Of a stretch of DNA of 64,000 bases, positions 34,830 to 44,055 are shown piece after piece. The DNA comes from Yoonia vestfoldensis SKA53 (GTDB lineage Bacteria > Pseudomonadota > Alphaproteobacteria > Rhodobacterales > Rhodobacteraceae). The stretch lies in NCBI RefSeq assembly GCF_000152785.1, contig NZ_CH672414.1:1986639-2050638 (forward strand), read 5' to 3'. The translations under genes and the position numbers were made by a program. The notes under the pieces were generated by a model. That model had not been told where the DNA came from. It worked only from the letters and a program-made list of their open reading frames with translations, and did not search any database. Position 1 is the stretch's first letter. Each line of letters begins with the position of its first letter.

Positions 34830-35990
34830 TTACGGGCGTTCGATGGCAATCGCTGTGCCTTCACCGCCGCCGATACAGATCGCCGCGATGCCGCGCCGCA
34901 ATCCGCGGGTTTCCAGCGCGTTAAGCAAGGTCACGATGATCCGCGCGCCAGATGCCCCGATCGGGTGGCCCAGCGCGCAGGCGCCGCCGTTCACGTTGAT
35001 GCGGTCGCGGAGGATATTCATCTCGCGCATGAAGGCCATGGGGACGACGGCAAAGGCTTCGTTCACTTCCCACAGATCGACATCACCGACGGACCAGCCA
35101 AGACGGGCGAGCAGTTTCTGCGCCGCTGGCACAGGGGCCGTGGTGAACAGGCCGGGCGCCTGCGCGTGGCTGGCGTGGCCCATGATCCGTGCGCGGATGT
35201 TGGTGGCCGTATCGCCGCGTGCCAGCACGAGGGCGGCTGCGCCGTCGGAAATGCTGGATGCATTGGCCGCTGTCACTGTCCCGCCGTCACGGAAGGCGGG
35301 CTTGAGGGTGGGAATCTTTTCGGGCCGCGCCTTGGCGGGTTGTTCGTCCGCGGTGATCCTGACCTCGCCCGTGCGGGTTTTCAGCGTGACGGGGGTGATT
35401 TCACGGTCGAAAGCACCGCTGTCCTGAGCCGCCAAGGCGTTTGAAAGCGATTGCAGCGCATAATCGTCCTGTGCGGCGCGGGTGAATTGGTAGGTCGTTG
35501 CGCAATCCTCGGCAAAGGTACCCATCAGCCGGCCCTTGTCATAGGCGTCTTCCAGCCCATCAAGGAACATGCTGTCGATGACCTGAGCATGCCCGATCCG
35601 CGCGCCGCTGCGCATTTTTGGCATCAGGTACGGCGCGTTGGTCATGCTTTCCATGCCACCTGCGATCATGACATCGGCACTGCCTGCGGTGATCTGGTCA
35701 AAGGCCATCATCGCGGCCTTCATGCCGGACCCGCACATCTTGTTCAGCGTGGTGGCCGGCACTTCCTCGCCCAAGCCGCCCAGGAAGGCCGCCTGCCGTG
35801 CCGGTGCCTGCCCTTGACCGGCGGGCAAAACGCAGCCCATCAGCACCTCGTCCACCGTCGCCACACCAGCGTTTTCGAGCGCCGCCCGAATCGCTGCACC
35901 GCCCAAGGTCGGCGCGTCCACATCGGCGAAAACGCCTTGAAAGCCGCCCATCGCTGTTCGCGCAGCCCCGGTGATTACGACATCCTGCAT
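34830..35990 (-). CDS. Acetyl-CoA C-acyltransferase (thiolase family)
   Basis: A 386-residue thiolase. The nucleophilic Cys86 lies in NKMCGSGMKAAM. The second catalytic region is the C-terminal NEAFAVVP, the active-site His motif GGACALGHPIGASGARI, and the final Cys in CIGGGEGTAIAIE. Length and motifs fit biosynthetic or degradative acetyl-CoA acetyltransferases; substrate chain length cannot be told, and no beta-oxidation or PHB gene is adjacent. The start at 35990 (MQDVVITGAARTAMGG) has AAAGGTGAG upstream. Confidence 0.93.
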   Translation of the reverse strand: MQDVVITGAARTAMGGFQGVFADVDAPTLGGAAIRAALENAGVATVDEVLMGCVLPAGQGQAPARQAAFLGGLGEEVPATTLNKMCGSGMKAAMMAFDQITAGSADVMIAGGMESMTNAPYLMPKMRSGARIGHAQVIDSMFLDGLEDAYDKGRLMGTFAEDCATTYQFTRAAQDDYALQSLSNALAAQDSGAFDREITPVTLKTRTGEVRITADEQPAKARPEKIPTLKPAFRDGGTVTAANASSISDGAAALVLARGDTATNIRARIMGHASHAQAPGLFTTAPVPAAQKLLARLGWSVGDVDLWEVNEAFAVVPMAFMREMNILRDRINVNGGACALGHPIGASGARIIVTLLNALETRGLRRGIAAICIGGGEGTAIAIERP

Positions 35991-36114
35991 TGACTCACCT
36001 TTCGTTGATTGCCCCGAAACTATGCCCGCATCGGCCAAAGGAAAACCCCCGTTTGCCGTTGCAGCCGCCTAGGATTGTCGTAGGGTCTCAGTTGTATCGA
36101 CGGGGAGACAGCAG

Positions 36115-37689
36115 ATGCGCGATTTTCACAAACCGGGCCGGTCGGCCGTTTACGCCACCAACGGCATGTGCGCCACATCGCATCCGCTGGCAACCAAGGT
36201 CGCCGTGCAGATGCTGGAAGCAGGCGGCAATGCCGTGGATGCCGCCATCGCGGGGGCGGTGCTGCTGGGGATTTGCGAACCACAGATGACCGGCATCGGC
36301 GGTGATTGTTTCGTACTGTTTACCCCCCCGGGCGAAGACCGCGTGCTGGCGCTGAACGGATCGGGCCGCGCGCCTGCGGGGATCAATGCGGATGCCTTGC
36401 GCGCCAAGGGGCCGGTGATCGCGCCCTACAGCGCCGATGCCGTCAGTGTGCCAGGCGCGGTCGATGCCTTTTGTCGTTTGTCCAAGGACTGGGGCAAGCT
36501 GGGGCTGAAAGCCGTGCTAGCCCCCGCGATCCATTATGCGCAAACCGGTGTGCCGGTGGCTGAACGCGTCGCCTCTGACTGGGGCAAGGCCGATAGCAAC
36601 CTGTCAGGCACAGCGCGCGATCTGTTCCTGCTGGACGGCAAACCGCCCCGCCCCGGTCAGGTCTTTGCCGCACCGCGCCAGGCCGAAGCCTTGCGCCGCA
36701 TCGCCCTGCACGGCCGCACCGGTTTCTACGAGGGCGAGGTGGCAGAGGATATGGTTGCTGCACTGCGCGCGCAGGGTGGCACCCACACGCTGGAGGATTT
36801 TGCCGCGACCGCCTGCGATTACACCGATCCGATCACGGGCGGTTATGGCGGGCTGGAATTGTGCGAGCATCCGCCGAACGGCCAAGGAGCCACCGCGATC
36901 CTGCTTTTGAACATCCTCAAGCATTTTGACATCGCCGCGATGGACCCTTGGGGGGCTGCGCGCGCGCATGTCGAGGCCGAGGCGACCAAGCTTGCTTATG
37001 ACACGCGCAACCGGTTCATGGCTGATCCGGGCTACATGACGCGGCTAGATCACATGACCGCGCCAGAAACAGCGGCCAAGCTTGCGGCGTTGATCGACCC
37101 CAAACGCGCCATGCCCGCCGGATTGCCAGGGGCCGAGGCTGTCCACAAGGACACGATCTATATTACCGTCGTCGATAAGAACCGGATGGCCGTGTCGCTG
37201 ATCTATTCGGTGTTCCATGCCTTTGGGTCGGGTATCGCATCGGACAAGTACGGCATCCTGTTCCATAACCGTGGCGCGGGCTTTACCCTTGAACAGGGCC
37301 ACCCGAACGAGGTGGCCGGCGGCAAGCGCCCGATGCACACAATCATTCCGGCGATACTGAAGAAAGACGGAAAGGTCATGATGCCATTCGGCGTCATGGG
37401 CGGGCAGTATCAGGCGACCGGACATGCGCGGTTCGTATCTAACATCACCGATTTCGGCCTGTCGCCGCAGGCTGCGATCGACGCGCCCCGCAGCTTTGCC
37501 GAAGGCAATGTGTTGAACGTCGAAAACGGTTATAGTGATGCGGTCAAGACGGAACTGGGCGCGCGGGGCCATAACGTCCAGACGCCCGACACCGCAATCG
37601 GCGGGTCACAGGCGATCCTCATCCATCCCGATGGCGTGCTGGAAGGCGGCAGCGACCCACGCAAAGATGGTTGTGCGCTGGGGTATTGA
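36115..37689 (+). CDS. Gamma-glutamyltransferase family protein
   Basis: A 524-residue Ntn-hydrolase of the gamma-glutamyltranspeptidase family. The opening NGMCATSHPLATKVAVQMLE, with AGGNAVDAAIA, is typical. The self-cleavage threonine should lie in KDTIYITVVDKNRMAVSLIY, where the mature small subunit begins, and GVMGGQYQATGH carries the late glycine loop. No signal peptide is seen, so it may be cytoplasmic, unlike classic periplasmic GGT. Members without a signal act on various gamma-glutamyl or cephalosporin-like amides, so the substrate is open. GGGGAGA precedes the ATG. Confidence 0.88.
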   Translation: MRDFHKPGRSAVYATNGMCATSHPLATKVAVQMLEAGGNAVDAAIAGAVLLGICEPQMTGIGGDCFVLFTPPGEDRVLALNGSGRAPAGINADALRAKGPVIAPYSADAVSVPGAVDAFCRLSKDWGKLGLKAVLAPAIHYAQTGVPVAERVASDWGKADSNLSGTARDLFLLDGKPPRPGQVFAAPRQAEALRRIALHGRTGFYEGEVAEDMVAALRAQGGTHTLEDFAATACDYTDPITGGYGGLELCEHPPNGQGATAILLLNILKHFDIAAMDPWGAARAHVEAEATKLAYDTRNRFMADPGYMTRLDHMTAPETAAKLAALIDPKRAMPAGLPGAEAVHKDTIYITVVDKNRMAVSLIYSVFHAFGSGIASDKYGILFHNRGAGFTLEQGHPNEVAGGKRPMHTIIPAILKKDGKVMMPFGVMGGQYQATGHARFVSNITDFGLSPQAAIDAPRSFAEGNVLNVENGYSDAVKTELGARGHNVQTPDTAIGGSQAILIHPDGVLEGGSDPRKDGCALGY

Positions 37690-37702
37690 AATGGCGGGGC
37701 GG

Positions 37703-38086
37703 TCAGCCTGACTTGCGCAAGCTGCGCAGAAACAGGCCCGCACCGCCCACCAGCAATACCAAAATAACCAACAGATCAAAGATGCTGAGCCGTGCGAATT
37801 GCACGGTCGTGTTCGCAATCACGCCAAACACCAGCGCAATCAGCGATGCACCCGCTATGATCCAGCCAAGCCGATTTTTGGCGTTGTAGAAAATCAATCC
37901 GATCCCGAACATCAGCGGGATCAGGATCATGCCTGATGTCACCGGCATCCCGCCAACCCCGAAGATGCGGCCACCCAGACTGGGCCGCACGACGATCCCG
38001 TTCAGCAGCAGATAGCCGCCCCCGATCATCATGATCAGCCCGATCAGGAACTGCCTCGTTCCACCGTTACTGCCACCTGCACCCAT
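37703..38086 (-). CDS. Hypothetical membrane protein
   Basis: A 127-residue protein (MGAGGSNGGTRQFLIGLIMM) with four hydrophobic segments at about 12-32, 50-66, 73-90 and 100-118 and a short basic tail (RSLRKSG), so an inner-membrane protein with four helices. No known domain is recognised. The ATG at 38086 has AGG about 10 bases upstream; a TTG at 38092 is an alternative. It converges on the GGT-family gene with a 13-bp gap. Confidence 0.7.
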   Translation of the reverse strand: MGAGGSNGGTRQFLIGLIMMIGGGYLLLNGIVVRPSLGGRIFGVGGMPVTSGMILIPLMFGIGLIFYNAKNRLGWIIAGASLIALVFGVIANTTVQFARLSIFDLLVILVLLVGGAGLFLRSLRKSG

Positions 38087-38161
38087 TACCAACTTACCTG
38101 TTACTGCGGTTCCGGCCGATGTAGGGAGTGCGGCATGAAATTGCCAGTATTGGCGCGCAAA

Positions 38162-38692
38162 TCAGGTCAACGCGCGCAGATCGCCCATCAATTCGGCCAA
38201 CAGATTAATGTACATCTCGCCGGTCAGCTTGCCATTCTCGTCAAATTCCTTGGCGGAGTTGGCGACCAGTACCTCTGGCCCCTGCAAAATATGCGGACGG
38301 AACGGCATCATGGCCAGCCGCAGCGAAAACTGCGCCCGCTCGCCGCCGGCGCGACCACCTGTCGCGGACATGATCGCCAGCGGTTTGTTTTTCCACACCC
38401 CGCCCTTGGTCCGGCTAACCCAGTCGAGCGCGTTTTTCAGCGCGCCTGACATGGCCTTGTTGTATTCCGGTGTCGCAATGATCACCGCATCAGCAGCGGC
38501 GATCTGGTCGGCCAGCATCTGGACGGCGGCAGGGATACCCTCGGCCTCTTCCAGATCACCATCGTAAAGCGGGAACCGGATGTCCCCTTCGAAATAGGAG
38601 TCGGGGCCGAAAATCTCGGCCGCGTTGCGCATCAGCATGGTGTTGGTCGAGGCTTTGCGCAGCGACCCCGATATCCCAAGAAGTGTTGTCAT
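38162..38692 (-). CDS. NADPH-dependent FMN reductase family protein
   Basis: A 176-residue flavodoxin-like reductase. The FMN-phosphate loop is GISGSLRKASTNTMLM at 6-21. The isoalloxazine-binding motif PEYNKAMSGALKNALDWVSR is near 79-98, and KPLAIMSATGGRAGGERAQ follows. The family includes ChrR/YieF quinone and chromate reductases and ArsH-like proteins; the true substrate is likely quinones or flavin. It is divergent from the ThDP enzyme gene. The ribosome site before the ATG at 38692 is weak. Confidence 0.92.
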   Translation of the reverse strand: MTTLLGISGSLRKASTNTMLMRNAAEIFGPDSYFEGDIRFPLYDGDLEEAEGIPAAVQMLADQIAAADAVIIATPEYNKAMSGALKNALDWVSRTKGGVWKNKPLAIMSATGGRAGGERAQFSLRLAMMPFRPHILQGPEVLVANSAKEFDENGKLTGEMYINLLAELMGDLRALT

Positions 38693-38795
38693 CTATCCGT
38701 CTTTCTTTGTTCGACAAAATACCTAACCCGATTGTGCGATTGAACAACCCGCAGCTTTCGCACATGATCCGCGCGAAATGGCAAGGACGATAATC

Positions 38796-40448
38796 ATGCA
38801 GCGGCACGGCGGGAAGATACTCAGCGATCAACTGAAAAAGCTGGGTGTGCGGCGCGTATTCTCGGTGCCGGGGGAAAGCTTTCTGGCCGCACTCGACGGG
38901 CTGTATTACAGCGGCATCGCCAATATTGTCTGCCGTCAGGAAGGTGGTGCCGCGATGATGGCCGAAGCCTATGGCAAGATGACAGGCCAGCCCGGCGTGT
39001 GTTTCGTTACCCGCGGACCGGGGGCCACCAATGCCAGCGCAGGCATCCATATCGCGATGCAGGACAGCACGCCGATGGTGTTGTTCGTGGGCCAGATCGA
39101 CAACCGGCACACCGACCGCGAGACATTCCAAGAGGTCGATTACAAGGCGATGTTCGGCCCCATCGCCAAATGGGTCGCCCAGATCGATCACACCGACCGG
39201 CTGCCCGAATATATCGGGCGCGCGTTCCGCGTGGCGATGTCGGGCCGTCCCGGCCCCGTGGTGCTGGCCCTGCCCGAAAACATGCTCAGCGATCACGCCG
39301 ATGTGCCAGACATCCGGATGAGCGACACATATCCCACCGAGATGCCCGCAGATGCGAAGCATGCGATCCTGCACGCGCTGGGACAGGCGGAACGCCCACT
39401 GGTCGTGGTGGGTGGGCCGCATTGGTCAGCACAGGCGCAGACCGATCTGCAAGCCTTTGCCAAACAGCATCACCTGCCCGTGGCGGTCAGTTTCCGCAGG
39501 CAGGATTATATCGACAACAACCACGGCTGCTATGCCGGTGATCTGAACGTCGGGATCAACCCGCGCCTTGCCGCCCGTGTGCGCGAGGCGGATTTGCTGC
39601 TGCTGATCGGCACGCGCTTTGGCGATATAGAAACGCAGGGCTACACGCTCGTCGACCCCGCCGCCCCACAGAAAACGATCATCCACATCCATGCCGACGC
39701 CGACGAGATCGGGCGCGTCTATGCCCCCGATATTGGCGTGGTGACGACCGCCCCCGCCGCCCTGCGCGCGCTGGCCGCGGCAAGCCCCGTCGGTGACTGG
39801 TCCAGCTGGACCGCCGCCGCACGGGCCGATTACGACGCATGGATCAGCCCGCAGGAAAGCCCGGGCGCGCTGAAACAGGAACAGGTCATCAAATGGCTGT
39901 CCGACCATCTGCCCGACGATGCGATCCTGACCAACGGCGCAGGCAATTACGCGGCATGGCTGCACCGCTATTTCGTCTACAAGAAACACGGCACACAGCT
40001 GGCTCCCACATCGGGGTCGATGGGATACGGCTTTCCGGCGGCAATTTCCGCGTCGCTCGAATATCCCGACCGGACGGTGGTCTGCCTTGCAGGTGACGGC
40101 TGTTTCCAGATGACCTGCAACGAACTCTCCACCGCAGCCCAGCACGGGGCGACACCCATCGTCGTGGTGATGGACAACGGCCGCTATGGCACGATCCGCA
40201 TGCATCAGGAAAAGCATTATCCGGGCCGCGTGTCCGGCACGATGCTGGCCAACCCCGATTTCGCCACCCTCGCCCGCGCCTATGGCGGCTATGGCGAGAC
40301 GGTCACAACCTCTGCCGATTTCGTCGCAGCGTTTGGCCGCGCGCAGGCCGCAGGGACGTTCGCGATCATCGCCTGCAAGGTGGATGAAGAAGCGCTGAGC
40401 ACAGGCGCCACGCTGAGTGCGGTCAGGGCTGCGGCATTGGCGCGGTAA
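38796..40448 (+). CDS. Thiamine diphosphate-dependent enzyme (acetolactate-synthase-like)
   Basis: A 550-residue ThDP enzyme with the three-domain POX/ALS layout. The activating glutamate is in CRQEGGAAMMAEAYG near 45-59, and the central domain around 190-325. The pyrophosphate motif GDGCFQMTCNEL continues to VVVMDNGRYGT in the C-terminal domain. It resembles IlvB-like proteins without a paired small subunit, so it may be a decarboxylase or carboligase other than the branched-chain enzyme. The ATG at 38796 has AAGGA 8 bases upstream; an ATG six codons earlier is possible. A poly-G element follows. Confidence 0.85.
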   Translation: MQRHGGKILSDQLKKLGVRRVFSVPGESFLAALDGLYYSGIANIVCRQEGGAAMMAEAYGKMTGQPGVCFVTRGPGATNASAGIHIAMQDSTPMVLFVGQIDNRHTDRETFQEVDYKAMFGPIAKWVAQIDHTDRLPEYIGRAFRVAMSGRPGPVVLALPENMLSDHADVPDIRMSDTYPTEMPADAKHAILHALGQAERPLVVVGGPHWSAQAQTDLQAFAKQHHLPVAVSFRRQDYIDNNHGCYAGDLNVGINPRLAARVREADLLLLIGTRFGDIETQGYTLVDPAAPQKTIIHIHADADEIGRVYAPDIGVVTTAPAALRALAAASPVGDWSSWTAAARADYDAWISPQESPGALKQEQVIKWLSDHLPDDAILTNGAGNYAAWLHRYFVYKKHGTQLAPTSGSMGYGFPAAISASLEYPDRTVVCLAGDGCFQMTCNELSTAAQHGATPIVVVMDNGRYGTIRMHQEKHYPGRVSGTMLANPDFATLARAYGGYGETVTTSADFVAAFGRAQAAGTFAIIACKVDEEALSTGATLSAVRAAALAR

Positions 40449-40464
40449 GGACCATCGCAACAGA

Positions 40465-40560
40465 GGGCAGCCCCCCCCCGAGCCTGGGGGGGGGGGGGGG
40501 GGGGGGGGGGTGAAGCCCCCTCCCCGGGGGGAGGGTCGGGGGCTGCCCGGCGCTGCCGGG
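40465..40560. repeat. G/C homopolymer-rich inverted-repeat element with a 25-G tract
   Basis: Between the ThDP gene and pheS, which converge, lie nine C (40471-40479), 25 consecutive G (40486-40510), and CCCTCCCC/GGGGGGAGGG. The whole is enclosed by an 11-bp perfect inverted repeat, GGGCAGCCCCC (40465-40475) and GGGGGCTGCCC (40538-40548). It could form a terminator-like hairpin or G-quadruplex. The exact tract length may be an assembly artefact. Confidence 0.8.
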
Positions 40561-40575
40561 CGGGACCTATCAAAC

Positions 40576-41649
40576 CTACCGCGACAACCCACCATGCAGC
40601 GTCGGCACATCGAGTGCTGCAAATCCGTAATGCCGCAGCCAACGCAGGTCGGAATCAAAGAACGCCCGCAGATCGGGGATGCCGTATTTCAACATCGCAA
40701 TGCGGTCGATGCCCATGCCAAAGGCAAAGCCCTGCCACTGGGTCGGGTCCACGCCTGCGGCCTGCAGCACCTTTGGATGCACCATGCCGGACCCGAGGAT
40801 TTCGAGCCAGTCGTCGCCTTCGCCCACTTTCAGCGTACCGCCTTCCCATGAACAGCGGATATCCACCTCGGCCGAAGGTTCGGTGAAGGGGAAATGCGAC
40901 GCGCGGAAGCGGATGTCGACGTGGTCTACCTCGAAATAGGATTTCACGAATTCCTCCAGCACCCATTTCAGGTTGGCCATGGAGATGTCCTTGTCGATCG
41001 CCAGACCTTCGACCTGATGGAACATCGGTGTGTGGGTCTGGTCGTAATCGGCGCGGTAGACGCGGCCAGGGCAGATGATGCGGGTGGAGGCGCCTGTCGC
41101 CTCCATGCTGCGGATCTGCACGGGGCTGGTGTGGGTGCGCAACACATGCGGCGGGCGGTTATCGCCCGCAGAGCGGTGGGTGTAGAACGTGTCCATTTCC
41201 GCCCGTGCGGGGTGGTGGCCGGGGATGTTCAGCGCGTCGAAATTGTACCAATCCGATTCGATCTGCGGGCCTTCAGCGACGCTGAACCCCATATCGGCGA
41301 AGATGGCGGTGACTTCTTCGGTGACTTGGCTGATCGGGTGGATCGTTCCCTGACGGCGGGGGCGCGATGGCAGGGTCACGTCGAGCCATTCGCCGCGCAG
41401 GCGTGCATCAAGGGCAGCATCGCCAAGGGCTGCCTTTTTCGCGGCAAGGGCGCTGTTGATCTCGTCCTTCAGCGCGTTCAGCGCGGGGCCGGCGGTCTGG
41501 CGTTCTTCGGGCGACATCTTGCCCAGTTCGCGCATCTGCAGGCTGATCTCGCCTTTCTTGCCCAAGGCGGTGATGCGCAGGTCCTCAATCGCGGCCTCGT
41601 CACCGGCTGCGGCAATCAGGGAAAGGTATTTGGCTTTCAGGTCGTCCAT
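40576..41649 (-). CDS. pheS: Phenylalanyl-tRNA synthetase alpha subunit
   Basis: A 357-residue catalytic alpha subunit of PheRS. An N-terminal coiled coil occupies about 1-90. Class II motif 1 is around [13 protein letters not shown]. Motif 2 includes [23 protein letters not shown], and motif 3 is [17 protein letters not shown]. The length is usual. It lies downstream of rpmI-rplT but is separated from rplT by an intrinsic terminator and 126 bp. The beta subunit gene is elsewhere (17301-19697, other strand). Confidence 0.98.
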   Translation of the reverse strand: MDDLKAKYLSLIAAAGDEAAIEDLRITALGKKGEISLQMRELGKMSPEERQTAGPALNALKDEINSALAAKKAALGDAALDARLRGEWLDVTLPSRPRRQGTIHPISQVTEEVTAIFADMGFSVAEGPQIESDWYNFDALNIPGHHPARAEMDTFYTHRSAGDNRPPHVLRTHTSPVQIRSMEATGASTRIICPGRVYRADYDQTHTPMFHQVEGLAIDKDISMANLKWVLEEFVKSYFEVDHVDIRFRASHFPFTEPSAEVDIRCSWEGGTLKVGEGDDWLEILGSGMVHPKVLQAAGVDPTQWQGFAFGMGIDRIAMLKYGIPDLRAFFDSDLRWLRHYGFAALDVPTLHGGLSR

Positions 41650-41721
41650 GGCGCGCCTCTTGATCTGGTTGTGCAGGGGTTAGCGAAAGGGCGGGGTTCG
41701 CGCAAGGTGCTGGGGCTCAAA

Positions 41722-41753
41722 CGCAAAAGGCCGCTCTTTTCAGAGCGGCCTTT
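41722..41753 (-). terminator. Intrinsic terminator after rplT
   Basis: A 12-bp stem AAAGGCCGCTCT/AGAGCGGCCTTT with a 4-nt loop lies 23 bp after the rplT stop; read on the minus strand it ends in CCTTTTGCG. It separates rpmI-rplT from pheS. Confidence 0.88.
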
Positions 41754-41775
41754 CGTATCAATCAGCAGCCTTGGC

Positions 41776-42135
41776 TTACGCCATCGCCGCTTTCGCCTGA
41801 CCAACGATTGTCGCGAACGCCTCTGGCTCGTTCACGGCCAGATCGGCCAGAACCTTGCGGTCGACTTCGATGCCGGCAAGGGCCAGACCGTTGATGAACT
41901 TGGAGTAGTTCAGTGTCTCGTCTACCGAACGCACACCGGCGTTGATCCGCTGGATCCACAAAGCGCGGAAGTTGCGCTTGCGGTTGTGCCGGTCACGGGT
42001 GGCATATTGGTTGGCTTTGTCGACGGCCTGTTTGGCGACCTTGAAGGTCTTGGACCGGCGATCATAATAACCTTTTGCCGCATCAAGAACTTTCTTGTGA
42101 CGACGATGTGTAACTGTTCCGCCTTTAACGCGCAT
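41776..42135 (-). CDS. rplT: 50S ribosomal protein L20
   Basis: A 119-residue, very basic protein that binds 23S rRNA early in 50S assembly. It starts [20 protein letters not shown], followed by [18 protein letters not shown] and [16 protein letters not shown], all L20 signatures. It follows rpmI by 17 bp in the usual order. Where L20 controls its own operon it binds the rpmI leader; no obvious pseudoknot was traced here. Confidence 0.99.
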   Translation of the reverse strand: MRVKGGTVTHRRHKKVLDAAKGYYDRRSKTFKVAKQAVDKANQYATRDRHNRKRNFRALWIQRINAGVRSVDETLNYSKFINGLALAGIEVDRKVLADLAVNEPEAFATIVGQAKAAMA

Positions 42136-42152
42136 ATCTCAAATCCCTCTAA

Positions 42153-42353
42153 TCAACGTGCGTAAGGCATCATCGGCTTGATGATACCTTCGTCTTGTTT
42201 GCTCAACGTCGTGGTGCCACGCGCGTTGCGGAGGAATTTGTTGCTGCGCTTGATCATGCCGTGGCGCTTTCCGGCCTGACCGGCCAGAATGCGGCCCGTT
42301 GCCGTCACCTTGAACCGCTTTTTGCAGCTCGATTTCGTTTTCATCTTAGGCAT
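42153..42353 (-). CDS. rpmI: 50S ribosomal protein L35
   Basis: A 66-residue basic protein with [20 protein letters not shown] at the start and [16 protein letters not shown] in the middle, the L35 family pattern. It is first of the rpmI-rplT pair. infC, often upstream, is not here; pyk is the upstream neighbour. GGAGA-like sequence precedes the ATG. Confidence 0.99.
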   Translation of the reverse strand: MPKMKTKSSCKKRFKVTATGRILAGQAGKRHGMIKRSNKFLRNARGTTTLSKQDEGIIKPMMPYAR

Positions 42354-42511
42354 TTCCGTCTCCTCTTAAGGTCGGTCGGACGCGCGACTCGGCATGCCAC
42401 ATTGGCCGGACGCGCGGGTGAAGGCTGCCGTATAGGACGCAACCGTCCGAGGTGCAAGCCTGTTCAGTTCAGATAACGGCCGATGACTGTGCTGGCCGCA
42501 TTTGCCAGACA

Positions 42512-43957
42512 TCATTCCGTTTCAGAGGCGTAAATCAAACGCTCCTCGCAGGGGGCGACGCGCAGGATGTTGGTTGACCCCGGCGTGTTGAACGGCACGC
42601 CTGCGGTCACGACGACCATGTCGTCCTTGGTCGCCATCCCCTGCGCCAGCGTGGCGCGTACAGCCGCGATCACGGCATCCTTGAAACGGTTCACCTCGCC
42701 CGTGATCACGCAATTGGTGCCCCATGACAGGCACAACCGCCGCGCGGTGCGGATATGGCTGGTCAGCGCGATGATCGGCACACGCGGGCGTTCACGCGCC
42801 ACCAAAAGCGCGGTGGTCCCAGATTGGGAAAAACAGCAGATCGCCTTGATATCGGTGGTTTCCGCGATTTCGCGCGCAGCTGACACGATCCCGTCAGCGA
42901 CACTGGTACGCACGGCGCGGCGCGAGGCTTCGATGATCTCGGTATAGGTGGGGTCGGCTTCGACCTCTCTGGCGACATTATCCATCGTCTGGACTGCCTC
43001 GATCGGATAGGATCCGGCGGCGGATTCTGCAGACAGCATGATCGCATCGGCCCCTTCATAGATCGCGGTCGCCACGTCGGATACTTCGGCGCGTGTCGGC
43101 ATCGGGCTTTCGATCATGGATTCGAGCATTTGCGTCGCCACGATCACCGGCTTGGCCGCAGCACGGCATTTGCGCACCAGCTGTTTCTGGATCGGCGGCA
43201 CGTTCTGGACGGGCAGTTCGACGCCCAGATCGCCACGCGCGACCATGATCCCGTCGCTGACGGCAAGAATCTCGTCGAAATTCTTGACCGCTGCGGGCTT
43301 TTCGATCTTGGACAGGATCGCGGCACGGCCTTTGGCCAGCACGCGCGCCTCGTCCACATCGGCGGGGCGCTGCACGAAGGACAGTGCCAGCCAGTCAACA
43401 CCCAGTTCGCAGACGAATTCCAGATCCTTGCGGTCCTTGTCCGACAGGGCGGCCAGCGGCAGCACCACGTCCGGCACGTTCACGCCCTTGCGGTTGGAAA
43501 TGGTGCCGCCGACGATGACCTCGCAATCGGCAAAGGTCGCGCCGCAATCCTTGACGCGCAGCTTGATCTTGCCGTCATTAACCAGCAGATGCGCACCAGG
43601 CTCCAGCGCATCAAAAATCTCGGTATGCGGCAGGCAGACGCGGGTCGCGTCGCCATCGGTCTTGTCCAGATCAAGCCGGAAAGATGCACCCGGCACCAGT
43701 TCTTCTTCGCCATTGGCAAAGACGCCGACCCGCAATTTCGGCCCCTGCAAATCCGCCAGAATGGCAATCGGGCTGTCGAGGTCTTTTTCCACCTGCCGGA
43801 TGATGGCATGCCGTTTGCGGATTTCCTCGTGGTCGCCATGCGACATGTTCAGGCGGAACACATCGGCGCCCGCCTCGTGCAAGGCGCGGATCATCGCGTA
43901 ATCGTTGGAAGCAGGGCCAAGCGTGGCGACGATCTTGACGTTGCGGTGGCGTTTCAT
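42512..43957 (-). CDS. pyk: Pyruvate kinase
   Basis: A 481-residue glycolytic enzyme converting phosphoenolpyruvate and ADP to pyruvate and ATP. The N-terminus NVKIVATLGPASND, the substrate and Mg/K sites FRLNMSHGDHEEI and ILADLQGPKLRVG, and the catalytic signature AILSKIEKPAAVKNFDEIL are present. MVARGDLGVELP and the helix MLESMIESPMPTRAEVSDVA follow, then the C-terminal allosteric domain. The ATG at 43957 has AAGGGAT upstream. The length is usual. Confidence 0.98.
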   Translation of the reverse strand: MKRHRNVKIVATLGPASNDYAMIRALHEAGADVFRLNMSHGDHEEIRKRHAIIRQVEKDLDSPIAILADLQGPKLRVGVFANGEEELVPGASFRLDLDKTDGDATRVCLPHTEIFDALEPGAHLLVNDGKIKLRVKDCGATFADCEVIVGGTISNRKGVNVPDVVLPLAALSDKDRKDLEFVCELGVDWLALSFVQRPADVDEARVLAKGRAAILSKIEKPAAVKNFDEILAVSDGIMVARGDLGVELPVQNVPPIQKQLVRKCRAAAKPVIVATQMLESMIESPMPTRAEVSDVATAIYEGADAIMLSAESAAGSYPIEAVQTMDNVAREVEADPTYTEIIEASRRAVRTSVADGIVSAAREIAETTDIKAICCFSQSGTTALLVARERPRVPIIALTSHIRTARRLCLSWGTNCVITGEVNRFKDAVIAAVRATLAQGMATKDDMVVVTAGVPFNTPGSTNILRVAPCEERLIYASETE

Positions 43958-44055
43958 GGTCAATCCCTTTGGTAATGCCCGTTAGCGGTAACAGCAGGCT
44001 TTGCGCCCTTATTGCGCAATTCCCTTCCGCCGACAACTAGCCTAAATGCAGTGAC

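Noticed and set aside
36115..37689. GGT-family enzyme as the missing hydrolase of the gamma-glutamylation pathway
   Set aside because: It is more than 20 kb away on the other strand with no shared regulation visible; the link would be speculation.
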